Positions 43,712 to 55,626 are shown, counted from the stretch's first letter. The stretch is DNA of 64,000 nt from Rugalucina vietnamica (GCA_964017185.1 OZ024871.1:57773226-57837225), one strand, 5' to 3'. The notes: generated by a model not told the origin, from the sequence alone. Numbers and translations: made by a program.

Positions 43712-46700
43712 CTGAAATATCAAATGTAATGTATATTGACCATATCTCCATTGTTACTTATCCTAGACCACTGATATTGGTCTAATTTTAAAGCTTAAAT
43801 ACAGCCCTTGTATCCTATAGTGTGTAATGCAAATTACTGAATTTTTATATTCATGAATTTTAATGAAAACATTAAAAATGACAGAAAAAGCATTAAAATC
43901 CATAAATAAACTAATATTAGGCCCAAACTGTCATTCTGACACTTTGGTATGGAACCAATAATATTTTATGACAAATTTATTGATGATCTGGGCCTACATG
44001 AAAATTATCTCATCTGCATATTCATGAATATTAATAACAATGTCAAAAAAATGAGTAAAAACAAGGGAGAAACTATATCCATTGCAAGGATTTGGATAGG
44101 TTATAAGGTCTATCTTGCATCCATTTAACCAATTCCCATGGCTGCCAGTGTGGTCAGAGGAACCACCTAAATGGCATAAAATCTTGTCCTCAATGATGAA
44201 CACATTTGCATGATGTAAAATGACATAGTCTTCACCCACCCCTCGTGCGATTCTAAAGAATAGGAGGTCCTTACAAAAATACTCACATCCCACCAATAGC
44301 ATGCTCTAGGATACTATAATTGGTCTGATAGTGATGCATGAATCTAACAATTTAACCTTGATACCTTATATTTATATCATAAAATTTGCTTATTCATGAA
44401 AATTAATAAAAGAAACATTCTAAATTGGAGAAAAATCGTGAAAAATAGGGGTATACATGCAAAATCGCTTGTACAAGAGCTATTGATAAACCCAGAATAC
44501 TGAAAGAGGTTTCAAATGAAGGCTTTTGCAATGTACTATGACCCTGAAGTATGATATAAGAATAATCTGAATTTCTATTTCATGAATTTTAATGAAAACT
44601 TAAGAAATTTGAGAGAAGAAGTTAAAAACTTATATTGGTAAACCTACAAAATGACTTGCATCTCAGCAATAAAAAGCCCTATTGTGCTGAAAATGGTATC
44701 AAATGATGGCTATGGCAATATCATACCATCCTGTACTACAGTATTTAAGTCATTTGATTTTTTGTTTGAAGAATATTAACAAAACTTTTTGAATTTAGTG
44801 AAAAAAATACGGAAAAATAATGAGGGTATACGTAGAAAAACGGACATATCTTGGCTACAGCAATATATAACATCAACTATTGTTGGTGTATGTATATTAA
44901 AGAGATTGTCATAAATAAGAGAAAAATCAACGAAAAATGAAGGGGTACACCAACAAAGTTGCTTATATCTCAACTGCCAATATCCTTAAAGTGCTGAAAA
45001 TGGTATCAATAGATAGCTAGGAGCATGCACTACTGCCATGTGGTCTGATAGTTTTACATAATGTTATAAAATTTTCTGAATGTTACATAAAGTTTTGAAA
45101 AATTGTGAAAATAACAGAAAATTGAAGGCTGTGCTTAAACAAAATTTATTAAATCTTGCTTGCCAGCGAAGATAATTCATATATCTGAGTACCTGGCAAT
45201 AAAATATTGTCCTAGCAATAAATTGATATCATTTTTAGTTCTCTATGGCTATTGGTAAATGAGATATTATCGATTTGGTTGGCGTACCCCGTCATCCATA
45301 CAACAACAATAGTTGATGTTATATATTGCTGATTACATGGTCATAAAACATTGTCCTAGCAATCATTTGATACCAAATATAGCTCTCTAGGTCTTTCAGT
45401 AGCCAAGATATGTGCGTTTTTCTGCGTATACCCCCATTATTTTTATGTAATTTTTCACTAAATTCAAAAAGTTTTGTTAATATTCTTCAAACAAAATATC
45501 AAATAACTTAAATATTGTAGTACAGGATGGTATAATATTGCCATAGCAACCATTTGATACCATTTTTAGCACTAAAGGGCTTTAGACTGCTGAGATGCAA
45601 GTCATTTTGTAGGTTTACCCATATAAGTTTTGAACTTTTTCCCTTAAATTTCTTAAGTTTTCATGAAAATTCATGAAACTGAAATTCAGATTATTCTTAA
45701 ATCATACTTCAGGGTCATTTTACATTGCAATAGTATTCATTAGAAACCTCTTTCAGCATCTTGGGTTTATTAATAACTCTTGTACAAGCAATTTTGCATG
45801 AATACCCCTATTTTTAATGATTTTTCTCCAATTTAGAATGTTTATTTTATTTTATTTTCATGAATAAGCAAATTCAATTATTAAAGTATAAGGTATTTAG
45901 GTTAAATTGTTAGGTTCATGCATCACTATCAGACCAATTATAGTATCCTAGAGCACGCTATTGGTGTTAGTCTTCACACCCACCCCTAGTGCGATTCCAT
46001 GTCATTTTACATCATGCAAACATGTTTATCATTGAGGAAAATATTTTATGGCATTAAGGTGGTCCCTCTGACCATACTGGCAGCCTTCAGAATTTGTCCC
46101 AAGGATGAAAGATAGAATTTATAACCTATCCAATACCTTGCAATGGACATATTTTCCCCTCATTTTTCCTAATTTTCTATCAATTTCATTAATATTTATG
46201 AATATGCAAATGAGATAACGTTCATATAGGCCCAGGTCATCAATAAATTTCCCATATGATATTACTGGCTCAATAACAAAGTGTCAGAATGACAGTTTGG
46301 GTCTGAAATTAGTTTATTTATGGATTTTTAACGATTTTTCTGTCATTTTTAATAATTTCATTAAAATTCATGAATATGCCAATTCGAAAATTTGCATTAC
46401 TTACTATAGGATAAAAGGGCTATGTCTAAGCTTTAAAATGAGACATATTTCAGTGGTCTAGGATAAGTAACAGTTGGGATATGGTCAATTTTCTATGACC
46501 ACACCCATGCTCAAGAATCGTGTTTATGATTGCCATGGAAACCATGCATTTTTTCATAGTGCAATTGAGTTTATCTTTGAGGACAAAAATTCTTTGCATT
46601 TCTGGGGTCCCAATGAACGATTTGGCACCCATGAAAAATTGTCCTGGGGGTGCAAGGTAGGTCAAATTAGCTCCCGGGGTAATAAGATATACTCACCAGA

Positions 46701-49700
46701 TCTCCGTTTCTATACCACCAGTTCTGAAATATAAATAAATATATAGTATGTATAACCTTCGTGCTTGCTTTGTCCCGATAAAAAAAAATCTGACTTTTCA
46801 TAACATTTTTAAGACAACAATTTTAGCGATGGAGATATGATCATTATATAATTATTTAATGTATAATGATGTTCATTCTGTAACAATCGAGTCAAAAATA
46901 ATTGCTTTAAAGATGAAAACAATACATTATTTCTTTTTAATAAGAATTTATTAAATGACGTCCAAAAATCATTTACAAAATTAAGTCAGAAAAAAAAAAT
47001 CTGGAACCAGTCAGAATAAAAAATCACTTTTGTATCAGGGCCTACATTGAAAGTCGGAAAAAAAAAACAGTCAGAAAAAATCTGAGACCTGTCAGAATCT
47101 TTTTTTGTTCCGGGACCAAACTTGAAAGTCCGATGTTTTGTATCGGGACCAAGTAAGCACCAAGTGGTGTATGAAAAGGCAGCATTTAAACTACACAAAT
47201 GAAATGAAGCAGCGCCGTGTTGAATATACAATAAGAATAGAAGGTCCATGACCAACAAAACAAGAAACGCATACAGTAACCTTTATCCATTTCTGAGAGA
47301 TCAATATCAATAATATCAATTGAAAGACCATGTAACATATGACATTGTAAACAATGTTTTGTTGAATTTCTGGCTTACTAAGTTATACTAATGATAAAAA
47401 TAAATTTAGGCCCTATTTCTCTAATAATATTTTCACATCAATGTAACCAGCAACTGATTTTCAGAATGATTTTCATTTGTTTTCTCCATTTTGTCTATTC
47501 AATTTACACCAAATGAAAGGGAGTACTTTTAGTCACTGTAACGGTTTCAGACCATATACACATCTCATTCAAGAAAACGTCTATAAGCGCATTCTTTTGA
47601 TTCATTCCAACAGTATACTGTTCAAATAAATGATTTTTCTAAGGAATGTAAGCAGCGTCGGTAACGCAGGTTTTGTTTTGATAGAGTGCACAGAAACATT
47701 GCGACTGTACTGGCCTTCTTATATTCTTCGCGAAGGTAAATGAGAATAGATCGAGCAATACTTAAGAAATAGATCTGGGCCCGAGGTTATAAAACTTTTT
47801 TTCATGCTCAACTCAGCTGAGACTAAAATTTATCCTGCTCATAAATGTTAAAATGCCAACAATTGTTGGCATTTTAACATTTATGAGCAGGATAAATTAC
47901 TAGCTGTTGAGTATTGAACCTGAATTTGCCACTAATTTTGACTATTTCAACATTTATGAGCAGTTGAAATTTTATGCTCAGCTGAGTTGAGCTTGAAAAA
48001 GGTTTTATAACCTCGAGGCCAGCTCTAGCAGTGAATTGTTGAGTAATAATTCACTGTTTGGAGGTCAGTTGTAAAGAAGATCAAATCACGAGCGCGTAGC
48101 GCGAGTGATTTATCTTCTTACAATGCAACTGACCGACAATTATTACTCAACAATTCACGCACTTGAGCTGATCTATTTCAATTCTAACACACAATAAACG
48201 GAATAAATGTTGCTGAAACCGTCGATATCGTTCAGCTTTCCGCCATTGCATTGCAGATATCCCGCCAAATATTTGACTGTAATGCTGGTATTTACACACA
48301 CTTATTACGTTTGTTGTGTGCTAAAACGACGTTTCACCGTCTAACGCTGCTTTGTGCGATAGCTGACGTCACAAATGCCACAAAGTAACGTCACGCTTAT
48401 TCGCCCAGTGAAATTGTTGCACAATATAACACATTTTTACCATTGGCTGTATAGGCGAGGTGTGTTAGAATAAAACTTTTATCTAAAGATTCATACACCA
48501 TTTTAAACCTCACTTCTCGGATTTTATGACACTATGATATCCTTAATCTGAGAAGAGCCCATGGAAAGTTTGCTAAATACAAAATGGAGTTTTCCATCAT
48601 CAAATCATATATGCAGACTTATAGCTCAGTCGGTTGTGTGTTTGGCTTCTGACTGGCTTAATACAAAATAAAGTATACTCACCACTACTATGCTAATAAG
48701 GCTACTCACTGAAAGAAAGAAAAACACAGAAAATATATGGGCAAGTTTCCTACATAGTTCATAGAAAACGCGGCTTTAATAGGCCAAGATGCACCAAAAG
48801 TTAATCTCCAGAACTAGAAACAGACATTCTCGTCAAAGCTATCAAAAAAAGTATTTTCATGATTACATTGTCTATTATACCATTCCCAGGTTTATTGTCG
48901 TTATGCATGATACTATTATATACATAAATGACTATAAAAACAACAGGACCGTCGGCTTGGGGTTGGAGACATATTCATTAAAAACACATGGCTGTAGTTT
49001 CACTGGGTGCTTCCTTGGTCCCGATATAATAAGGTTTTGTTTGACTTTTTGTTACCGGATTTTTTTCTACTGCGTTAACAGAGTTAATCTCCACAAAACA
49101 GAGTCGGCAATAACATTAATTTCTCAATTTATATCACTTCTTAACAAATTAAATAAAAAAAACTTCCTATAAAATTGCATTCAAAGCACTATTTTATGAC
49201 TCTAAATTCTTTGAATGACGTCATAAATGAGAATCAAATCATATCATTGACCAAATTCTAGGAATTATTGTAGAAAAAAATCCGATACCAGAATCAAACA
49301 AAACCAAATCCTATCGGGACCTATAGTAAAAGTCAAACAAAACCTTTTTATATCGGAACGAAGGAAGCACCCAGTGAGTTTACTACTTATTTATTATTAA
49401 CATTCCTGGTGAAACAGGCTGGGTTGGTCAACCCTCGTCGGGAGTGTATTCTTCCCCTGTTTATTATGCACCCAATGTGAATTTTGCTCCTATTTACATT
49501 TGTACGAGGGTCATCCAATAAGTTCTGACATTCGTTTAATGTCACCGACACTTTTCATATTCAAAACTATCTTCCTAGCCCATTTTAACTCACGGCGTTA
49601 GCGGAATCAACTTAACCATTATCCACCTTTAAGTTATAAGTTTTGTTTTATGTGGTCATTGTCAGAATTTTTGGATGACCCTCTACATCGAGTGACAAAA

Positions 49701-52700
49701 AATAATGTCACATGGTTAACTATGTGCTGCATTGCTGTTTTCATACAGACGTGGTAAAGTGTTGAATTAGGGAGAAAGGTCTAGGATGCAAAATGACCTG
49801 TCTCACTGCTAGTAGAACTATGAAAAGGATATTTATTTAATTAGTAGATACTTACAAACTAGGTTACTAGCAAGAAGATAGTGTGTGCTGTTTTCGTGCC
49901 CTTTCACTAAACACAGTATGAAGGCGACCTGAAAAGTAATAGGATGTCAAGAAATTCTTACAATTAAATCCAAAGACAAATCAACCCCGAGAGAAACAAG
50001 ACCGGGATGAAGGAACAATAGTGCCTTCTCAGTGAGTAAGCCATCTGGCCAGCATTAACACAAAACAACGGTGTCAAGCAAAGCAAACAGACAGGCGGAA
50101 TAAACAATTATAGAGAACAGCAGAACTGCCATAGGACGGTCAGTAAAGAAAAAACTGGAAGGTTAAATAGATGTTTCGGGTTCCAAATCCTCACCCTTAG
50201 TTTGCTGTGAATCAAAAACAAAAACGTGTTTTGTTCTAATAAAAGCTCCATGACTCGTTGATGACGCAACACAGAAAAAATGAAACAATTAGGAACGATT
50301 GACGCAAATACGTAGTACGTAGTATTTATTGACTGTTTGGTCTTTGTCTTTTTCGATGAGCAACAGCATGTAAGACAATTTTGTCGTTCGTCCTCCAGTA
50401 TTAAGAAATACCATATTTCTTGATTATTACATTGATTTTGCGAGTTAGTGAGGAAGTTGCAAGTAGATAAAATCAATGTTGAAGAAATTTGTTCGGTGAT
50501 AAGCTAGTGTCACTTTGGTCTATCCTGTACAGACTGTTCCAAAGATTGTTGGTACTATTATCATAGTATGATGAAGTCCTTCAGCGAGGCTTTGTAGTGT
50601 TTCTTCTAGCCACCTGGACCAAGTTTGTCGCTACGTCCATATTTGGTAAAATTCCTTCAAAACTTTCTTATCTGGGACACTAGTATGCAGCGTTGAGTAC
50701 ACAGGCCCATCATACTTTTAGTCATGATATTGGGTTGACGCTGTCCTATTTTACGGCCAGGTCAAATTTGATCTCTTAAGCGAAAAAATGTAATCAATGG
50801 ATTTTCAAAACCTTTTGTAGCCTGTGACTTGAAAATTGGTAGTTTGATTCCTGAAGTTATATGAGTATTTATGTGCAAAGGCCATTTCTAGCCATTCACA
50901 TTTTAAATTGAAATCATGCATCATGTAAGTATATCAGCGAGAGGTTATTCAACAATGTTATTAAAGGATCAGTCAGACCAGAGAACGGGTTCCAACGGAT
51001 GCCGAACGGATGCCGAACGGACAGAAAATATGCAAAAAATACTTGTCCGTTGATATCCGTTCCCAAAAGTCGTCTCGAGGGCGGTGAAGACCATCGCGGA
51101 AGATTTCAGGAACGTGTAAACCGGACGAGAACCGCATTTGTAACGGACATGGAACGGTTAACCAACGGACAGAACGGACAAGGAACGTTTAACTAACGGA
51201 TATTACCGGATGAGGAACGGATGTATACCGGACAGAACGAACATGAACCGCACGAGAAACGGGCAAAACGGTCGTCTAACGGATAACGAACGTGTTTAAA
51301 CGGTCACGTGACGGATGAAACGGGTATAAATACTCAGGCAAGAAAAATTGTGCTCAGAACGTCACGATGCCACGACTGGCCAGTTCATGCTCATCAATAC
51401 TGACCCCAAGCAGGTCTATCTCAGCCTGGATCAGCGCTGCTTGGCACTCAAGGCCGGCTCTTACACGACAGTCCATTGCACTAATATTTTATTCAACTAA
51501 TATTCTATATTCCTGAATCTCCTAACACACAAAGTGATAGAAATAAAATGAGTGTAGGATTGGGCAAGTCGCATCTTTTAAGATTGAGGTAATTGGTTCG
51601 ATCTCATGAAACAGAGCTTATATTCGTTACTTGAACGTTCCCTGTCCGTTGTTGTCCGTTTAGCAAACGGTCCCCGTCCGTTCCAGACCGTTTTAACCGT
51701 TACATGTCCGTTAGTCGTCCGTTGGCCACCACTTTCGACCTGACGCGAACGGGTATCTACCGGATGACTACCGAATGTAGAACGGATAAGTACCGGGCAA
51801 ACCGGATACCAACGCACAGCTAACGGACAACCAACGGACGCCCAACGGATTCATTTATCCGGTCTAACCCGTTGGAACCCGTTCCAAGTTTTGAACATGC
51901 ACAAAACTTGTCAACGGACACCAACGTGTAAAACGGACATCAACGGACACGGAACGGGTTCACCGGATAAGGAACGGATGCCAACGGACACCAACGGACA
52001 CCAACGGACTTAACCCGGTCGACGTCCGTTCGCCTGGTGTGACTGATACTTAAAGGTGAGCGTTAGATTAGGACCATTGCTCAACAGGATTTTAAGGTGT
52101 CAGTATTTCAACGTTGTAGCTAAGGGTGATGTTGGGCCCATTAAACATGGTTAAGCCCCCCAGTTACTTAACCATTACTGACCGTTCCAGTGCGGTACTT
52201 CTGTAATAGTTCTCCTTGTTCTATGTTCTTCTTTTATGCCTTATATATCCATATTCATATATTTATTTAGGTTCAGGTAAATGAGTGGGAAAAAGCTGCT
52301 AGCTCGGCCTACAACATCTAAAGTTGTATTAGTACATATTTGTCATTTTGACTGTTTCCAACCTGGATGTTAAGGGTTCAACTTAGGATATGATAACACC
52401 GATTCCTCATCATTGCTTATTTAAACTTTGTATTGGATAAGTGTGAAGCGAAAAGCCACATTTTAGTTCAGCAGCTTAACCAGAATTGTTCTATACTTAC
52501 CAGAATCATAAGTAACATGGCGACGTTATACAGTCGAAGAACGCATATCTGAAATCCAATACAAAAAGTAAACGCTATCACTTTTGATACGGTGTTAGTG
52601 AAAAAAGTTAGGGAACACCTGTGGTAATGTGAATACCAACTTTACACTGTATATATCATTCTTAGTAAAACTTATGAATAACCTTTAAGAGCAGTGAACA

Positions 52701-53519
52701 TATCAATGAGAAAGGTGATGGGCCATACCGCGATTTCGGCTTTAGTGACTCTATATACATAGAGCCCTATATACATAGAGCCAAAGAGAATTACTGTAAT
52801 TTTGCAACTTTTAACAAGGTAATCGCTACAACGACTAGTATAAGCCAATAGTGACCAAATATATTAAACGTTGGTTGAAAAATGAATCTACACCGATAAT
52901 AATTTTCGGATTTCTCAGAATACCCTCGCTGATCTCAAAGGACCAAAATAATAAAAAATATAATCTGCACTATGGATGAAGTACGGGGAGATTGTTGAAG
53001 GGCGCCACACGGCACAACAACAGCTGCAGTAATAGCAAATAAAGATAAAACTGAGATCCTATAAGAGCAGTGAACATATTAATGAGAAAGGGGATGGGCC
53101 ATACCGCAGTTTCAGCTGCTTAAGGCCTGGTTACCACTGACAATATTTCTTTGACGAAGAGTATTTGTCACAGAAACTTTGGCAACGAGTTTACGTTCGC
53201 ATACAGCAAAAAATATTTATAGTAAGTGAAAAGTAAGTATGTAAATTCTTTATACGCTCTACACCGTTGTCACAGATATTTGACAATGAAACTTCGCCAT
53301 GGAATTGAGTTACGAGAGCAAATTTTTCTGCGACAAACCTACTTTGTCAAAGAAAAACAAGCCTAAGCCTCATCAGTGACCCTAAAGATTTGGCAACACG
53401 GAGCCAAAGAGAATTACTGTAATTCTGCAGCTTTTAGGGACGTACTCGATAAAAAAACTAGTATAATTCAATTTGTCAGAATCTGTGGTATCCAAAGTTG
53501 CTTCTTTGCGAAATTTGTG

Positions 53520-53550
<31 letters not shown>

Positions 53551-54523
53551 AATTGTTGCCTCTATGCGAAATTTGTGAACATCAAACATAAACTGCGGTG
53601 AACAGCGGCCATTCTTGATTAAAAATATATGATAGAAAACGCGCTGATATTCTTTGCAATAACTCCATTCTGTGAACTAGATAGCATTGTCGTAATTTTT
53701 CGTAAGCATCAAGATGGCACATTGTTTGTTGAGATTTAATAAATTCTTTATTTCTGCTCGACTGTCGCTTTCTATAGAAATCAGTGCAAACTGCAGAAAC
53801 TGCAGATAGGGTAGGATTATGGAGTTAGGCGATGAAAATTGACCTAAACTTAACTAAAAATGTGATAACATACATAAGGTGCCAACAGCACAAAAATTTT
53901 AAACACCAAGACATAAAACAATAAGAACCACCACAAAAGTATCGCCTTGGAACGATCAGTAATTTAAAATTACTGGCGGAATCAAATAGATTTTAAAGGT
54001 ACCTCTCCTGCAGTGGTTCACAACATTTAGTTAGTTGTTCGGTCCTCGTGGTGAATCTATAGCTAGTCAGTGAATCATCATGGACAAACAAATAAATCAT
54101 GATAAACACCATGATGAAACAAAAGCGAGGACTCACAAATTGAGTAAGCTGCCTGACGATGGAGATCCCTGGGCGCCAAATAACTTACTAACTCCGGAAC
54201 AAAAGAAAAACACCAGTTGAACCCCGCTGAGTTTTGCGGAGTGCAGAAGCCAATTCAGTGAAAGTGGCATTTAGTTACCTCCATGGCACAAAGCCAAAAG
54301 GCGGCACCATTTCACAAACGCTGCTTCGTCTGTCACACAGAAAGAATTAAATATTAAAATATTTCAAGTTTGAGTCGGTCTACCTCCAGGTCCCTGAGCA
54401 GGGTTAACACTTGTCGTTCCGAGACTAGCAGCTAGTCAATGCATATATGCAAATAACATGCGCGCAAATGCAACACTAAAACTAAGCGCAGCTGATTTTT
54501 TTTTTCTGCACGCAAAGATTCTA

Positions 54524-54555
<32 letters not shown>

Positions 54556-55322
54556 CAGAAAAATTGTTGCGATCTTCCCTAAATTGTCATGTAGCAAGGC
54601 CAATACAAATAAAATATATGTGATAAAAATTCAGTATCGCCAGAAAAAAAAACAACAACAGAAAATTGAATTTTTGAAAACTTTTCTCAATAGCTGAAAG
54701 TGTCCCTAACTTATTCCCAGTGTATATATTTAAGAAATGTCAGGGTGATTATCTTTTTTGTTTGGGAAAACATGAACACCTAATCATAATTGTATTTGTT
54801 TGGTTGTATGTTTAGTGCTTAAACGTCCCAATGACAAATCGGAAAAACCAAAAAAAAACAATTTCAGCGGTCATCATATGTCTTAATGTGTTATATATAT
54901 ATATACGTAGTAAATAAGGACACACATTAGAGAAAAGGTTTACGACAAAAGTTTACTCAATAGTTGGGTAGAATACGATATGTTTTAGAAAGCCATTCTC
55001 TCATTTAAAGAATTAGGATAGCATGTATATACTCGTGTTTACCATGATACAATGCAAAGGCGATATAAATGATCATAAATGATTTTCATTCGACGAGGAC
55101 CTCCGCCATACTATAAATATGAATGACATACCTGATTCTATTGGTCAGATGCGTTTGTTTCATTCATATTTACAACGTTAAATCTGTCACGTCGGTCTAC
55201 GACGAAAACAAAAACATTTATCATTTATAAGAACGAAACATATTACTCACAATGGTTGGCGACACTTCATAATAAAGAGCATTAGTATCTACTGAGGTAG
55301 CTTTCACTGAGGAGTCCGCCAT
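43514..55322 (-). CDS. TMEM243-like small membrane protein, six exons (gene a)
   Basis: Predicted 147-aa protein with three hydrophobic segments. Exons on the minus strand are 55322-55251, 52548-52501, 49928-49856, 48708-48683, 46723-46697 and 43711-43514. All have GT-AG borders and compatible phases, giving 148 codons. It resembles vertebrate TMEM243, a roughly 118-aa multi-pass protein of poorly known function. The segment LSSLISIVVNWWYRNGDL, followed by a hydrophobic stretch ending VYVFH, matches the TMEM243 pattern of LSS...YWYRQGDL...YFHD. The N-terminus (MADSSVKATSVDTNALYYEV) is soluble. A Ser/Thr/Pro-rich tail of about 40 residues after VFHTK (STPGTTTVPTKAP) goes beyond the usual family length and could be O-glycosylated or cytosolic. 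Introns 3-5 are packed with inverted-repeat elements. Confidence 0.75.
43730..46682. repeat. Foldback, family F, filling intron 5 of gene a
   Basis: A near-palindrome of about 2.95 kb. The left side starts TTGACCATATCTCCATTGTT, and its inverse occurs at about 46465-46495. The mirrored order continues to a centre near 45130-45250. The right arm extends further, to the family end GTCAAATTAGCTCCCGGGGT (46661-46680). The left arm lacks that outer 200 bp. It is the same family as 27005-34290. It leaves only about 15 bp of other sequence next to the donor and about 18 bp next to the acceptor. Confidence 0.85.
46697..46723 (-). CDS. TMEM243-like gene a, exon 5 (27 nt)
   Basis: A micro-exon between ATATTTCAG and GTGAGT; it encodes NWWYRNGDL, the family's conserved cytosolic-loop motif. 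Confidence 0.72.
46756..47170. mobile_element. MITE, family G, copy 1
   Basis: The ends are CTTCGTGCTTGCTTTGTCCC and TATCGGGACCAAGTAAGCAC, an inverted pair related to 49001-49376. The interior is full of AGTCAGAAAAAATCTGA-type short inverted repeats. Confidence 0.65.
47781..48018. repeat. Foldback with nested perfect palindrome
   Basis: The outer arms are CCGAGGTTATAAAAC and GTTTTATAACCTCGAGG, then GCTCAACTCAGCTGAG and its inverse. Inside, 47829-47896 is an essentially perfect palindrome centred on CCAACAATTGTTGG with arms of over 30 bp. Confidence 0.85.
48031..48158. repeat. Hairpin MITE-like repeat
   Basis: The arms are GTGAATTGTTGAGTAATAAT and its inverse at 48139-48158, with an inner GAAGATCAAATCACGAGCG stem and a loop of GCGTAGCGCG. 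Confidence 0.8.
48683..48708 (-). CDS. TMEM243-like gene a, exon 4 (26 nt)
   Basis: A micro-exon between TTCTTTCAG and GTGAGT; it encodes LSSLISIVV with the split Leu codon. The phase fit and family match support it despite its size. Confidence 0.68.
49001..49376. mobile_element. MITE, family G, copy 2, with AGTTT target duplication
   Basis: It starts CACTGGGTGCTTCCTTGGTC and ends GAAGGAAGCACCCAGTG, flanked by AGTTT (48996-49000 and 49377-49381). The sub-terminal GTTTTGTTTGACTTTTTGT is also inverted. A 127-codon open frame overlapping it is not a gene. Confidence 0.85.
49505..49683. mobile_element. Mariner-type MITE with TA target duplication
   Basis: The ends are CGAGGGTCATCCAATAAGTT and TTTTTGGATGACCCTC, flanked by TA. 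CGAGGGTCATCC-type ends are typical of mariner elements. At 179 bp it is non-autonomous. Confidence 0.82.
49856..49928 (-). CDS. TMEM243-like gene a, exon 3
   Basis: 73 nt between TTTTCAG and GTAAGT: VAFILCLVKGHENSTHYLLA then SNLV. It ends in phase 1. Confidence 0.72.
49990..50476. other. Degenerate E-like repeat; no gene accepted
   Basis: The stretch 50090-50220 resembles family E (GGACGGTCAGTAAAG, CCTCACCCTTAGTTTGCTGT). A 122-codon open frame on the minus strand (50108-50476) overlaps it and has no recognisable motif. Confidence 0.35.
50968..52049. mobile_element. 1.08-kb element built of AACGGAC/ACCGGAT motifs
   Basis: The ends are ATCAGTCAGACCAG and CTGGTGTGACTGAT (imperfect inverted pair). 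They are flanked by TTAAAGG (50961-50967, 52050-52056), or 8 bp with one mismatch, which fits a hAT-like insertion. From 50980 to 51310 and again from 51720 to 52040 the sequence is a loose mosaic of AACGGAC, AACGGATG and ACCGGAT every 8-15 bp; at 51630-51720 the same motifs are inverted (GTCCGTT). The central 51330-51580 is unique and non-coding. Confidence 0.75.
52501..52548 (-). CDS. TMEM243-like gene a, exon 2
   Basis: A 48-nt exon, ICVLRLYNVAMLLMIL (TM1), phase 0 at both ends. It has exactly the same length and phase as exon 2 of gene b. Confidence 0.75.
52672..53465 (+). repeat. Family C repeat, partly tandem, with a nested MITE
   Basis: AGAGCAGTGAACATAT occurs at about 52689 and 53063, and GGGCCATACCGC follows both times. 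The block GAGCCAAAGAGAATTACTGT is also seen twice. It is split by the MITE at 53124-53364. Confidence 0.65.
53124..53364. mobile_element. MITE nested in family C
   Basis: The ends are GCCTGGTTACCACTGAC, with ATTTCTTTGACGAAG and the inverse-like CTTTGTCAAAGAAAAACAAG. Flanking TTAAG/CTAAG suggests a TTAA-like or TAAG target. The interior is inverted over about 60 bp. Confidence 0.6.
53862..54190. repeat. Family E repeat
   Basis: It shares CATACATAAGGTGCCAACAG, GAACGATCAGTAA, GTCAGTGAATCATCATGGAC and GACGATGGAGATCCCTGGGC with 38985-39390. Confidence 0.7.
54720..55250. other. Intron 1 of gene a, no repeat recognised
   Basis: AT-rich sequence with a short TA run near 54890. No coding signal. Confidence 0.4.
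55251..55322 (-). CDS. TMEM243-like gene a, exon 1
   Basis: 24 codons, MADSSVKATSVDTNALYYEV then SPTI, donor GTGAGT, phase 0. Confidence 0.72.
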
Positions 55323-55521
55323 TTTGTGTTGTGTTTCATGGTCATGTGATCACACCCTCTCTTAAGATAAAATTTCTATATCATTGAATGTTTGATAAAA
55401 TACCCATGTCACATGTAAGGCGTATAATGAATAAATATAGTCGTTCAATATTGTTGTATGTTAATCTTTTTAGTGAAATTTATGACGAGTGTACAGATCA
55501 GGACCGGGAAGTGAATTCAGT
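55323..55521. promoter_or_regulatory. Candidate bidirectional promoter between the TMEM243-like genes
   Basis: Only 199 bp separate the two opposed start codons, so both 5' UTRs and the core promoters must fit here unless there are upstream non-coding exons. GGTCATGTGATCAC (about 55340) contains TCATGTGA, an E-box of the M-box/TFE type; there is no clear TATA pair. The motif assignment is inference. Confidence 0.5.
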
Positions 55522-55626
55522 ATGTCAGAGAAGGATTCTCTGAGCCCCAAGCGGCCTGAGCCACCACCGAAATCACCACTGGCCGACCAGACGCTGTATC
55601 ATGACAGCACACAGACACCAAGAGCT
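55522..55626 (+). CDS. TMEM243-like gene b, exon 1
   Basis: 35 codons ending DSTQTPRA, donor GTAAGT. Confidence 0.72.

Larger units (their letters stand above)
52605..54712. mobile_element. Terminal-inverted-repeat element, family D, copy 2 with nested insertions
   Basis: The ends are AAGTTAGGGAACACC and GTGTCCCTAACTT. It matches copy 1 (6921-7833) outside of inserts: family C sequence (about 52672-53465) and family E (about 53862-54190). It lies in intron 1 of gene a, starting 57 bp upstream of exon 2. Confidence 0.72.

Noticed and set aside
48789-49172. 127-codon open frame on the plus strand
   Set aside because: Its second half lies inside a MITE with clear ends and target duplication (49001-49376), and the rest has no protein-like features.
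50108-50476. 122-codon open frame on the minus strand
   Set aside because: It overlaps a degenerate family E-like repeat and has no recognisable domain or conserved composition.
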